Shown: in pieces, positions 28,638 to 37,302 of the stretch
How positions within the stretch are numbered: the stretch's first letter is position 1
How the letters are laid out: each line of letters opens with the position of its first letter
Source: Hondaea fermentalgiana
Taxonomy: Eukaryota > Sar > Bigyra > Thraustochytrida > Thraustochytriidae
Assembly: GCA_014084085.1 (NCBI GenBank)
Contig: NPFB01000171.1
Coordinates: 4,924-49,794 of the forward strand
Direction of reading: 5' to 3'
DNA: 44,871 nucleotides
Notes under the pieces: generated by a model
The model's database searches: none
What the model was told of the DNA's origin: nothing
The model's input: only the letters and a program-made list of their open reading frames with translations
Made by a program: the position numbers and the translations under genes

Positions 28638-29702
28638 TCAGATGACCTCGTCGTCGAAATCGTCAAAGGAGGCAGCGCCGCCGCCGCTCGATGAATCGGA
28701 AGATCCGTCCTCGTCGTCGTCACCAGCCGACGAGGCGTCAATGTCCGGGAGAGGCTCATCGTCCTCTTCGGGAGGCGGGGGCGGAGCGCTGTCATCGACG
28801 CGGTCGCACTTGTATCGATTGGAGACCTGATGACAGCGTGACTTGCAGGGCTGAAAGGATGCGTGGCAAGCCTTGATGCACTTGTTGTGCTGGGCCGTGT
28901 TTCCTTGGCAACCTTCCTTGCACTTGTCCATCTTTTGCTCGCGCTCGACATAGCCGTAGTGGGGCTCATCTTTGCAGCGCTCCTCGCAGCGAGCCTTCAT
29001 GCAGCGCTTGCGGCAGATCTTTTCACGATCGGTCTTGCACGATTTTTTCGCCGCGCACTTCGCGGTAATTTTCTTGTTGCATGAGGTAATGCAGTCCTCC
29101 ATCTTGCACGCGAGCTCCTTTTCCTTTTGTTTGTTGAGCTTGATGGGCTTTTTGGAGTCAAAGACCTGCTCGGGAATGGCCTCGGGGTCTTCAGCGGCGG
29201 CGTTGGCGCCGCCTTCGGCGCCGCCGTCTTCGTCGTCGTCGGCGCCGCCGCCGCCGCCGCCCGCGGCGTGGTTGGAGGCGACGTCGGCCTGCTGACCCCG
29301 CAGAAATCCGGGCACGACGGCGTCCATGATGCCTCCATCCGAGCGGTCGGCGGCCGAGCTGGCCCCGGCAAAGGGGTTCACCTCAAAGCCGAGGATGCTG
29401 AGGATGGCGAGCAGCACGGCGACGAGCCAGACGTAAAAGGCGACTTTCTTGCACACGCGCTTGGAGGTCCCTGCCGGGTCGACTCTAAAGTCTGCGGCGA
29501 GGTCTGCCAAGCCGGGCACGAACCTGGACGCGCCGGCCCCGGGCCTCTTGCCTCCGACGGGTTTCCTGCGCTTGCCCACGGACGAGGCCGTGCCGCTGCT
29601 CTTGGGGCTCTTGGTCGGGCTCTTGGCCTTGCGCCGCGAGCTGCGCTTCAGCCGCTCGTCGTCCTCGTCGCCGCGCCCGCTCCTGCGTTCTGCGCGGCCC
29701 AT
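28638..29702 (-). CDS. Single-pass membrane protein with CX3C-rich cysteine domain
   Basis: About 354 residues from the ATG at 29702. The first 85 residues are basic and Ser-rich. One hydrophobic segment follows at about 87-107 (FYVWLVAVLLAILSILGF), with positive charge before it and acidic sequence after it, which predicts a type II topology. A Gly/Asp/Ala-rich spacer leads to a domain at about 197-297 with 16 cysteines, including six CX3C pairs (CITSC, CRKRC, CEERC, CKEGC, CIKAC, CKSRC) in Lys-rich helices. The tail is very acidic. Stacked CX3C pairs suggest disulphide-locked helical hairpins, as in twin-CX3C proteins, or metal binding; both are inference. The frame stays open upstream to 29948 with an ATG, but that part is a translation of CGCA repeats. 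I do not recognise the family. Confidence 0.7.
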   Translation of the reverse strand: MGRAERRSGRGDEDDERLKRSSRRKAKSPTKSPKSSGTASSVGKRRKPVGGKRPGAGASRFVPGLADLAADFRVDPAGTSKRVCKKVAFYVWLVAVLLAILSILGFEVNPFAGASSAADRSDGGIMDAVVPGFLRGQQADVASNHAAGGGGGGADDDEDGGAEGGANAAAEDPEAIPEQVFDSKKPIKLNKQKEKELACKMEDCITSCNKKITAKCAAKKSCKTDREKICRKRCMKARCEERCKDEPHYGYVEREQKMDKCKEGCQGNTAQHNKCIKACHASFQPCKSRCHQVSNRYKCDRVDDSAPPPPPEEDDEPLPDIDASSAGDDDEDGSSDSSSGGGAASFDDFDDEVI

Positions 29703-29902
29703 GGCTGCCTCCTTTTCCCTGCGCTCGCCCGCGCGCTCGGCCTGCGTCTGCGCCGTCTCCGCGTCGCCCTCGCCGCCCGCGGCGTCGCTCTCGCCGCCCT
29801 CCTCGCAGAGCGCGCGAGCCGCGCCTCGCCGCTGGGACGCGCCGCCGCGCTGCCTGCCTCGCTCGCTCGCTCGCTCCTCGCGCCGCCGCCCGGCCGCGCT
29901 CC

Positions 29903-29903
29903 G

Positions 29904-29941
<38 letters not shown>

Positions 29942-29942
29942 G
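29903..29942. repeat. (CGCA)n microsatellite
   Basis: Ten tandem CGCA units end 14 bp before the second assembly gap. They probably contributed to the assembly break. Confidence 0.9.
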
Positions 29943-29956
29943 GGCCACTAGCTGTC

Positions 29957-30056
29957 NNNNNNNNNNNNNNNNNNNNNNNNNNNNNNNNNNNNNNNNNNNN
30001 NNNNNNNNNNNNNNNNNNNNNNNNNNNNNNNNNNNNNNNNNNNNNNNNNNNNNNNN
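29957..30056. other. Assembly gap (100 N)
   Basis: Exactly 100 N, again a placeholder of unknown true length, between GC-rich, repeat-bearing flanks. Confidence 0.95.
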
Positions 30057-30558
30057 CGCCGCTCGCCGCCTCCGCGCCGCCGGCCGCCCTCCGGCGAGCG
30101 CTTCGCGGCTGCGCCGAGGAGAGCGGGCGGGCGCGGGTCCTCAGCACGTGCGTCGCACACGCAGGCGCGAGAAGGAGGCAAGGAGGGATGGCCCAGCGCA
30201 CACTCGCACACGTAGAGTAGATAGAAGACGTACAGACAGCCGCACTTGCACACGGCCGCGCTGCTGCTCGGGCTCGGGCGGCTGCAGCCCGGGCCGGGTA
30301 CCTGCTTGCGCTCGGCCGGCCGGCCGGCCCGCCGTGGTCTGCGCAGGTTCTCTGGCGGCCAGGGGTTGGTGGGAGCGGGGAGGGAAAGATGGGGGACTGC
30401 AGAATGGTGAATGAACTGACGACCGCGCTCGTACGTACTACTTGCAGACAGACTGACAGTGGCCGCAGATCAAGGTACACGGTGTTCCGCTTTCGCTGGA
30501 GCACGAGTGGCAGGGAGCAGGGAAGGCAAGGGAAGGCAAGAAACAGACGTGGTTGAGA

Positions 30559-30593
30559 CGAAGAAGAAGAAGAAGAAGAAGAAGAAGAAGAAG

Positions 30594-30634
<41 letters not shown>
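30559..30634 (+). repeat. (AAG)n(CAG)n compound repeat in the CaMK-like leader
   Basis: About 12 AAG units run directly into about 12 CAG units and end 16 bp before the ATG at 30651. The frame is open through the repeat, but there is no ATG nearer than 30459 and the kinase has its own ATG, so I treat it as 5' leader. Confidence 0.85.
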
Positions 30635-30637
<3 letters not shown>

Positions 30638-30650
30638 AGAGGAGCCCAAG

Positions 30651-31730
30651 ATGCGCCGCACCGTGCGCAGCATCCGCTCGTTCTTCCGGGTCCCGTCCAG
30701 GTCACAGGATGGCGACAACGGCTTTGGCGGCGAAATGAGCCAGGAAAAGTTCGAAGACAGATTCCGCCTGGGCACCACGCTGGGCAAGGGAAACTTTAGC
30801 GTCGTTCGCGAGGCTGAGGACCTCGTTACCGGAGAAATCGTGGCCGTCAAATGCATCAGAAAGAAGCACCTCTCGGCAGAGGACCGCGAAGGCCTCAAGG
30901 CCGAGGTCCGCATCCTCTCCGGCATGGACCACCCCAACATCATCAAACTCTACGGTATGCACGAGGATAACGCCTACTACTACGTCGTAACCGAGCTCGT
31001 CAAGGGCGGAGAACTCTTTGACCGCATCGTCGCCAAGGAGTTCTACCAGGAAAAGGATGCCGCCCAGGTGGTCAAGACCATCGCCGAAGCTCTCAAGTAC
31101 TGCAACGAGCACGGCATCGTGCATCGTGATCTCAAGCCCGAGAACATCCTCATGGAGGACGACGAGAACGACCACCGTCTTAAACTCGCCGACTTTGGCT
31201 TTGCCAAGGAACTCGATACCTCGAGCGAGGAGGCCATGCTTCGCACTACGTGCGGTACGCCCGGCTACGTTGCGCCTGAGATCATCAAGGGCGCTCCGTA
31301 CGGCAGAGAGGTGGACATGTGGTCCCTGGGCGTCATCACGTACATTCTGCTTTGCGGCTACCCGCCCTTTTACGACGAGAACCAGGCGCATCTCTTTCGT
31401 CTCATCAAGAAGGCCAAGTACAAGTTTGACCCCGAGTTCTGGTCTGAGGTCTCCGACTCGGCCAAAGACCTCATTCGCGGCCTGCTCCAGGTCGACCCCA
31501 CGCAGCGTTTCACGCCCGACGATGTCCTTGCGCATCCTTGGATCGTCCATGGCGGCGCCGATCAGGACATTACTCCTGCGCTCAACCAGCTCAAGAGCTA
31601 CCAGAACCGCCGCCGCCTCAAGAAGGGTATCCTCACCGTGATGGCGGCCAACCGCATCCGTAAGCTCGTCTCTTTTGATGAAAAGGATGGCGAGGCCGAG
31701 GCCGAGGACGACAGCGACGACTCCAAGTAA
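30651..31730 (+). CDS. Calcium/calmodulin-dependent protein kinase-like (CaMKI type)
   Basis: A 359-residue intron-free Ser/Thr kinase. The catalytic domain (about 37-300) has LGKGNFSVV, K67 in VAVKCI, HRD with D160 (HRDLKPENIL), DFG with D181 and GTPGYVAPE, all intact. The residues after the catalytic domain (LKSYQNRRRLKKGILTVMAA) form a basic amphipathic helix like the autoinhibitory/calmodulin-binding segment of CaMKI, and an acidic tail follows. There are no EF-hands, so it is not a CDPK. The start at 30651 (MRRTVRSIRSFF) gives a basic N-terminus; an upstream in-frame ATG at 30459 would add 64 residues of Lys/Gln repeat and is unlikely. It should phosphorylate Ser/Thr targets when Ca2+/calmodulin is high. 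Confidence 0.9.
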   Translation: MRRTVRSIRSFFRVPSRSQDGDNGFGGEMSQEKFEDRFRLGTTLGKGNFSVVREAEDLVTGEIVAVKCIRKKHLSAEDREGLKAEVRILSGMDHPNIIKLYGMHEDNAYYYVVTELVKGGELFDRIVAKEFYQEKDAAQVVKTIAEALKYCNEHGIVHRDLKPENILMEDDENDHRLKLADFGFAKELDTSSEEAMLRTTCGTPGYVAPEIIKGAPYGREVDMWSLGVITYILLCGYPPFYDENQAHLFRLIKKAKYKFDPEFWSEVSDSAKDLIRGLLQVDPTQRFTPDDVLAHPWIVHGGADQDITPALNQLKSYQNRRRLKKGILTVMAANRIRKLVSFDEKDGEAEAEDDSDDSK

Positions 31731-32566
31731 GCGTGTGAATGTGTACGGAACCTGTAGATGACGCAAGCAATGCCGGTCTTCCTTTTGCCTGGACAGACCA
31801 TCCATTTGTCTTTCTTCACGCTGAAGCCAAGTCACGCGGTTTGCGATTTGATCGATCAGCCAAAATTTCCAACTCCTCTTTTGACGCTCTGTTGTGACCC
31901 GGTCTCATACACACGGTTCTCATTTGCCTCTCACGGCGTGCTGAGATCATATGTTTTCTCACTTTTTTTTTACACAAACATACACACACGCACTCACGCA
32001 CCCTCCCCGCTCTTTTCTTCCCCCATTTCTCGTCAGATACTTTTGGCGAAAGAGAAGGCGAACGAGAAAATGGGATTCGCTTCTTCTTTCTCTCTTTTGT
32101 TTCGACTGTGCTTCTTCCCTGCTTTCGTCCTCCTTTTGCTTAAATCGGGGTTTGAAAGCTCCCTCGCGCACAAGGCCTAAACATACCGTTAACAACCAAG
32201 CCAGCCGCATTCTTCTTGAAGTCGTCCAAACGCCATTCGCCCTTTCTTTTGCATCGGTGCTTTCCCGACATGTTTTTAAAGACCACGATTCATGTGGAGA
32301 AACTGACATCAACATTTTGTTTTGTTTCCTACAAAGATTGGGATATGTTTCCTTTTGTTTTTCCTCCGCATGATGGCGCATGAACGAGTGTTTGCGCCGA
32401 AATTTGGTGGCTTTTCTTTGAACCCTCTCAGACCACGGAACAATGGCAACAATTTAAAAAAAAATAAAGCTTGTCTCGACTTGAAAGATGTAATGACTCG
32501 AGCGTCTGAGACTCCACGCCTCGCTCGTTCTCCTATTCTCCCCCTTGCGATGACGCAAGGGATCCG

Positions 32567-32604
32567 GCGAAAACTAGTTTGGCGAGACAAAAAACTAGTT
32601 TCGC
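32567..32604. promoter_or_regulatory. Inverted repeat with ACTAGT cores
   Basis: GCGAAAACTAGTTT and AAAACTAGTTTCGC face each other across about 10 bp, 233-270 bp upstream of the ATG at 32837. Each arm also reads GCGAAA, which resembles half of an E2F-type site. A dimeric regulator site is plausible but unproven. Confidence 0.35.
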
Positions 32605-32670
32605 AGAACTATGCAATGTCAAGCCCCGATCGATTGCAGCGCGTGCAAGCCCAGCACACGCGCGCTCGCT

Positions 32671-32677
32671 TATATTA
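32671..32677 (+). promoter_or_regulatory. Weak TATA-like element (TATATTA)
   Basis: This is the only TATA-like sequence between the inverted repeat and the importin-alpha-like ATG. It lies about 165 bp upstream of the start. Confidence 0.3.
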
Positions 32678-32836
32678 GAGTCGAAAGGAAGCGCGCTTCG
32701 AGCGGGCGCTCGGGGGCCGCTGCCAGACGAGCCGTCTGCAGACGCTCGCGTTCGTCGCGAGAGACAACCTCCTCGCCCCCCATTCCCCAGACCGCGAGCG
32801 AGGTCTGAGCTGAGCTGAGGTGAGCTGAGCGCGATC

Positions 32837-34531
32837 ATGGCGACCGAGGACGGCGCGGACCGGCACGTGCCACCGCGAGGAACGGGGGCGTCGAGCGCGA
32901 GCGCCACGTCAGCCGCGAGACTCGTGGTCGGTGGAAACGCAGCGCCTTCAACGACAAACTCCAAGTCTCTCGGAAGGAAAACTGGCCCGCTCGTCGCGCC
33001 GCGAAGCTCGCTCATACGACGCACGCTGTCGAGAAGGCTTTCGGGCGTGCGGACGCTCGGGCGCACGGCCGCGCGCCAACGCGTCTCCGTCCCCGACTAT
33101 CCCAATTCCCCATGGGTCGTAGACGCCACAGGCATCCGGGACGATGAAACACCCGAAGACCCGGACAGCCCAGGCGAGCGAATCCGTTTGCAGCGCATGG
33201 ACGTCTACCTCGAAGCCGCAAAATCAGACGACCACGCTCGCAGACTTGCAGGCCTGCGCTGCATTCGCTTTCTCTTTACTGCCTCCGGACGCGTCCCTAT
33301 TTGGCTCATCATCGAGTCGGATCTGCACTCGAGCCTCATTTCGCACATTCAACCCGGCGCGGACGAACCTCTTCTCTTTGAAACAGTCTGGATTGCCGCG
33401 CAGCTCACCAAAACCCGCTCGCGCGCCAATCTTCAGGCGCTGCTGAGCAATGACATCATCGGCGAGCTGGCACGCGTCCTTGACCTTTTTGTCAGTCCAC
33501 GCGTTACGGAGCAGAGTCTGCGTTGCTTGAGTCGTCTTGCGCGCGTCAATCTCGAAATCCGCGACGAGATTCTCGCCAACGAGACCGTCATCCCTGTGCT
33601 TCAGCGCATTTCCGTCTCCGCAGGCCCGCCTTCAATGTTTGGTTCCTTAGCCTCTGCAATCTGTAGTTTGCTCCAAGGGTCACCGGCTCCAAACGTCGAC
33701 GCTGTCATTGAACCGCTCATGCCCGTCGTGGCCACACTTTTCAAGTCCGAGGACGTCCACGCCATCAACAGCCTCCTTTTTGCACTGGCCTATCTTGCCG
33801 AGTCCAATCCCAGGAGCCTCGAGCCGATGAAGGAGCTTGCTTTGACCTCTCAGATTACTGCTGCGCTTGATGGAAGTCTTGCCGAACGCCTGTTACAGAG
33901 TGAATTTTCTTCCGGCGAATACAGTCCCAGCGAGCGGGCCGAAACGGAGATGCTGCTCTTAGTACCCGCGCTTCGAACGGTTGTTGGCATGGCCTCTGCC
34001 GGCGAGGACTTTATCCAAGAGCTCATCGATGCTAATGCAATTTTGCCGCTGCGCGACCTCATCGACCATGACCGCCGTGACGTTCGCGTTCTCGCCACGC
34101 GTGCCCTGGCGAATTTGGCGCAGGGAACGCAGGACCACATTCAAGCACTCCTCGACGCAGACTTTGCTGATCTCACGCGCTCGCGCCTCGAGCGCGAAGG
34201 TCATACGACGGTCAAGAAGAACATTGCCATCTTTTATGCGCGGATCTGTTGTGAAGGCACCCCGGAGCAAATCAGTACCATCGTCTCGCGTGGGGGTCTC
34301 CGCAGCATGTGGCATGTAGCGGGCCTCGTCGGCATTGAGGCCACGACGGACATTGTCGTCACTGCTACAGAGGCAGCCCTCATGACCCTCGAGGGTGCGC
34401 TCGCGCGCCAGGCCCTCATCGACATTCAAGAGACTGATGTCTTTGAGATCCTTGATCGCCAAGGCATTTCCGACCGCTACTTTGAGCGAATCACCGAGGC
34501 CATGTTCTTTTGCGAGTCGCGAGCCGCCTGA
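32837..34531 (+). CDS. Importin-alpha-like armadillo protein
   Basis: A 564-residue intron-free protein. Residues 1-90 are disordered and basic (RRTLSRRLSG, RTLGRTAARQR), where importin-alpha has its importin-beta-binding domain. From about 115 to the end are helical ARM-type repeats; examples are FETVWIAAQLTKTRSRANLQ, INSLLFALAYLAESNP and VRVLATRALANLAQGTQDHI. The last repeat has the order seen at the importin-alpha C-terminus (a helix ending in LEGALARQAL, then a short helix with ILDRQGI). The Trp/Asn ladder that grips nuclear localisation signals is largely absent, so cargo binding may differ. Other ARM families cannot be excluded. The ATG at 32837 is the first in frame. Confidence 0.6.
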   Translation: MATEDGADRHVPPRGTGASSASATSAARLVVGGNAAPSTTNSKSLGRKTGPLVAPRSSLIRRTLSRRLSGVRTLGRTAARQRVSVPDYPNSPWVVDATGIRDDETPEDPDSPGERIRLQRMDVYLEAAKSDDHARRLAGLRCIRFLFTASGRVPIWLIIESDLHSSLISHIQPGADEPLLFETVWIAAQLTKTRSRANLQALLSNDIIGELARVLDLFVSPRVTEQSLRCLSRLARVNLEIRDEILANETVIPVLQRISVSAGPPSMFGSLASAICSLLQGSPAPNVDAVIEPLMPVVATLFKSEDVHAINSLLFALAYLAESNPRSLEPMKELALTSQITAALDGSLAERLLQSEFSSGEYSPSERAETEMLLLVPALRTVVGMASAGEDFIQELIDANAILPLRDLIDHDRRDVRVLATRALANLAQGTQDHIQALLDADFADLTRSRLEREGHTTVKKNIAIFYARICCEGTPEQISTIVSRGGLRSMWHVAGLVGIEATTDIVVTATEAALMTLEGALARQALIDIQETDVFEILDRQGISDRYFERITEAMFFCESRAA

Positions 34532-35327
34532 TGTTGACGATAATGATAATGAATGTATCAATCTCTCTTTATTTCACACGCAGACACTCCAGTAATTTGT
34601 TTTTATTTTTGGTATCTCTCTCGATCTCCAAAAAAAATGAAATTCATCCACATTCAGGGTCCAGGGAAAGCAAATGGAGGTCGAACACGAGGTTTGATTC
34701 TTGCGCTAACACGGAAATGCACTTCAAGCGCAAGGTTGAGGACGAGAGTAAAGCAGAACACGGGAATAATCGATTTGACAAGCCGTGACATCGAAGCGTC
34801 GACGCAGCCGCTCCCACAACGCAACTCCCAGTGCTTCTTCACTTACCTATGTAGGCCACGAAGCAGAATCATGACTGCCCGCAACAGCATTTGCGAGATG
34901 ATTTCATTGCCTTCCCATCCTCCTTTTCCCCAAAACAGTTTTCATAAGCCTTGCGCTCGGCGTCGATAAATTCCCTCCGAGTTTATCCTTGTTACCAGAC
35001 CCCACCACGAAATTATACAGTGATATTGCGTTGGAACCGGGTCTGGTGTGCCTGTCGGCGGCACCATTGGTGCGGCGCTCGCAGAATGTGCTCGAGCGCC
35101 GCAGAGCTACTAGCGAGAGCGCAAAAGGCCACAGACCCGGCTTAGGCAGCAGCAAAGCCGCATTCGGAGGCGTGGAGAGAAAACCCGGGCAGCAGCGTCG
35201 GCCGCGAAGACCCTCACTCGCCGCGCTTGTTCGTCTCTCTGTGCGTGTGGCTACGCGAAGCGGCGCGAGGCACGGAATCGAGACTCGAGTTCCAGGACTT
35301 GCGCGACCGAGCGACGCGCCAAGGGCG
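34532..35327. other. Intergenic and leader of the PDX2 gene
   Basis: About 800 bp between same-strand genes. The frame of PDX2 exon 1 is open for 113 codons upstream of 35328 but has no ATG, so it is treated as leader. A long minus-strand frame here overlaps PDX2 exon 1 and is a shadow. No RNA gene was recognised. Confidence 0.5.
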
Positions 35328-35719
35328 ATGACTTCTTCGGGCGAGGTTGTGGTTGGCGTCCTGGCGCTCCAGGGCGCCTTCAAGCAGCATGTGCAGTTGT
35401 TTGAGAAAATTGGCGTCAAGGCCACGGAGATTCGGACTCCCGAAGAGCTCGCAGAGGTCGACGCACTCGTCTTGCCTGGCGGCGAGAGCACGGCGATTGC
35501 TCTTGTAGCGCGGCGCACTGGTCTCGTAAGTTGCTCAGATGAGCAAATGTAGCACTCGCGAGCAGCTCGCTTGTTCGTCGGCTCAATGGTGCTCAGAGAA
35601 AAACCACACACAACACCAAAAATCACAAAACACTCACGCTCGAATGTCGACACGAAATTCACTGCTTTTTTATGTTCTTACAGATGGACCCGCTCCGCGA
35701 GTGGGTGTCTCAGGGAAAG

Positions 35720-35751
<32 letters not shown>

Positions 35752-36347
35752 GCTCGCCAACAAAATCACAGGCAAAATGAAGGTGAGTTTCCCAACATGA
35801 TGCAGCTTGGTGTCACAAGCTCTTCGTCATTTTCCTTGGCACACAGTAGTGTCGCTTGCGCTCTTTCAAAGCAGCAACTAACATGAGCTAGCGAGAACAG
35901 GAGGGTCAAGAACTGATTGGAGGTTTTCCCGGTGTGGTGCACCGCAACTTTTTCGGATCTCAGCTCGGAAGCTTTTCTGCCATGCTTGAAAGTCCGCTGA
36001 ATGTCAGCGACGGTGACGCCGTGTCTTCGGAAGCCGCCGCGGACACAGCGTCCAGCAAGCAGTATCGCGCCGTCTTTATCCGCGCTCCGGTCCTTATTGA
36101 ATATGACGACGCCGTAAATGTGCTTGCCAAGGTTGTGCCGCACAAGGAGTCCCAGGAGGCTGACGCCAAAGTGGACGCGCACGAACCTATTGTCGTCGCC
36201 GCCTCGCACGGCAACATCCTCATGACCTCCTTCCATCCCGAACTCACGGACGATGCCTCTTGGCATCAGTATTTCTTCAACTTTGCCACCAAGGTGATCA
36301 AGGCGGCGCCCGGCGGCGCTGCCCCAGCTAGCTCTTCATCTGCATGA
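35328..36347 (+). CDS. PDX2: Pyridoxal 5'-phosphate synthase glutaminase subunit (PDX2/PdxT)
   Basis: Three exons: 35328-35525, 35684-35782 and 35901-36347, both introns phase 0, giving 247 residues. The enzyme releases ammonia from glutamine and passes it to PDX1, which makes pyridoxal 5'-phosphate from ribose 5-phosphate and glyceraldehyde 3-phosphate. The hallmarks are present: [13 protein letters not shown] at the N-terminus, LPGGESTA, the nucleophile elbow with C84 ([10 protein letters not shown]), [12 protein letters not shown], and the H211-P-E213 dyad in SFHPEL. Similarity to plant PDX2 extends over the full length. A loop of about 20 residues (Asp/Ser/Ala-rich) sits between strands in the third exon, where plant proteins also vary. 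It is probably cytosolic. PDX1 is not in the window. Confidence 0.95.
35526..35683 (+). other. PDX2 intron 1 (158 nt)
   Basis: Donor CTC|GTAAGT, acceptor TTCTTACAG|ATG. Splicing joins RRTGL to MDPLREW, as in other PdxT proteins. Confidence 0.9.
35783..35900 (+). other. PDX2 intron 2 (118 nt)
   Basis: Donor AAG|GTGAGT, acceptor GAGAACAG|GAG. An acceptor three bases further on would drop one Glu and keep the frame. Confidence 0.85.
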
Positions 36348-37302
36348 AAAATAGATAGCTTTCTCAGTCTTTTCGGTTCGATGCCATCTTCATTCAACAT
36401 GGAGTGTGTATACATTTGGGAATGGGCTCTTTCCAAAGTCCTTACAAGGACCGTTTGATGGGGTACAGATGCGAGTTATATTGTGCAAAAAGTTGATTAT
36501 TCTGCCTTGCTCAAAGTAAATGGTCAGGGTGGATTGGATCAACTCAATCAGATGTTCAGACCAGAAAGAATGAAAACCACCAAGGATGTAGTCGATTGTT
36601 TCATGCAGGTTCATTTGTCTAAAAAGGTGATGAACGCGTTGGAAAGTTTTTGGGTCTCAGATGTGCCAAAATTCTGCCGGTGGTTCTGAGCGAGGTAGGC
36701 CGTCCAAGTACTTTGATCTTCCGGCTGCTTGCATTTCAGTTTTGCAGTGATATTGTTGTCCTTTTTAAAATATTCTTGTCTGGTGGAGGTGCGACTGCAG
36801 AGCACACCGAAGATTGCTTACCTGCGCCACACCTCTATAGCTTTGCAATATTTGTCTTTAACATTCAACAGCAAAGTTGGTGCAGTCACCGTTCTTGTAG
36901 TTTGACTTGCTATTGACACGCTGACAATAAGCATGTCGTCTGAGTGTTGTGCGTTAATTCGACGTCTCCATGTTCTATGCCCAAGGACGTCAGCGCAACG
37001 AAAGAAGAAGAAACAAAAAAAGAAACAAAAAGATCCGTTAATGTCCCAGAAAGCCTTGGCTGAGCCTGAGTCAACATGCACATTAGACGGTCAGTGCCGC
37101 CACTTGAAGGCTTAGGTAGACTGCACAGGGCCGAAAAAAAGGCGCAGGCTGGCGCTACCTGCGATCGACGACGGCCATGAGACATTACGCGTGCGGAGTT
37201 TGAACGGTTTGTCGCGACGCCGCAGTGACCGCCACTGCCCCGAACAAGAACAGGAAAAGGGCTAAAGGGCACCGCCAAGCACCAATTGCTTTGGCGTGGC
37301 CG
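36348..37302. other. Intergenic: PDX2 3' region and channel promoter
   Basis: About 950 bp, AT-richer on the left. Short frames on both strands (60-143 codons) have no recognisable domain. The channel frame is open from 37225 but the first ATG is at 37303. No TATA box or RNA gene was recognised. Confidence 0.5.

Larger units (their letters stand above)
29703..30650. other. Divergent promoter region with assembly gap
   Basis: The spacer separates the membrane-protein gene (-) and the CaMK-like gene (+). It is GC-rich, with a CGCA repeat, a 100-N gap, and an AAG/CAG repeat just before the kinase ATG. Long frames on both strands are low-complexity. No TATA box is evident. Confidence 0.5.
31731..32836. 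other. Intergenic: CaMK 3' region and importin-alpha-like promoter
   Basis: About 1.1 kb. The left two thirds are T-rich, as expected for a 3' UTR and flank. The right third contains an inverted repeat around ACTAGT, a weak TATA-like element and short GAGCT direct repeats just before the ATG. Frames of up to 140 codons on both strands have no domain and biased composition. I see no RNA gene. Confidence 0.5.

Noticed and set aside
29703..29948. N-terminal extension of the CX3C membrane protein to an ATG at 29948
   Set aside because: The extra 82 residues begin as Arg-Ala-Cys-Val repeats encoded by the CGCA microsatellite. The ATG at 29702 starts ordinary sequence.
29485..30705. 406-codon minus-strand frame across the second gap
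   Set aside because: It runs through 100 N and a poly-Ala/Ser/Leu repeat and overlaps the CaMK and membrane-protein genes. It is a shadow.
34989..35327. 113-codon N-terminal extension of PDX2
   Set aside because: The frame is open but has no ATG before 35328, and PDX2 homologs begin at the VGVLALQG strand.
34904..35662. 252-codon minus-strand frame over PDX2 exon 1
   Set aside because: It is antisense to a clear PDX2 exon and intron and has no domain.
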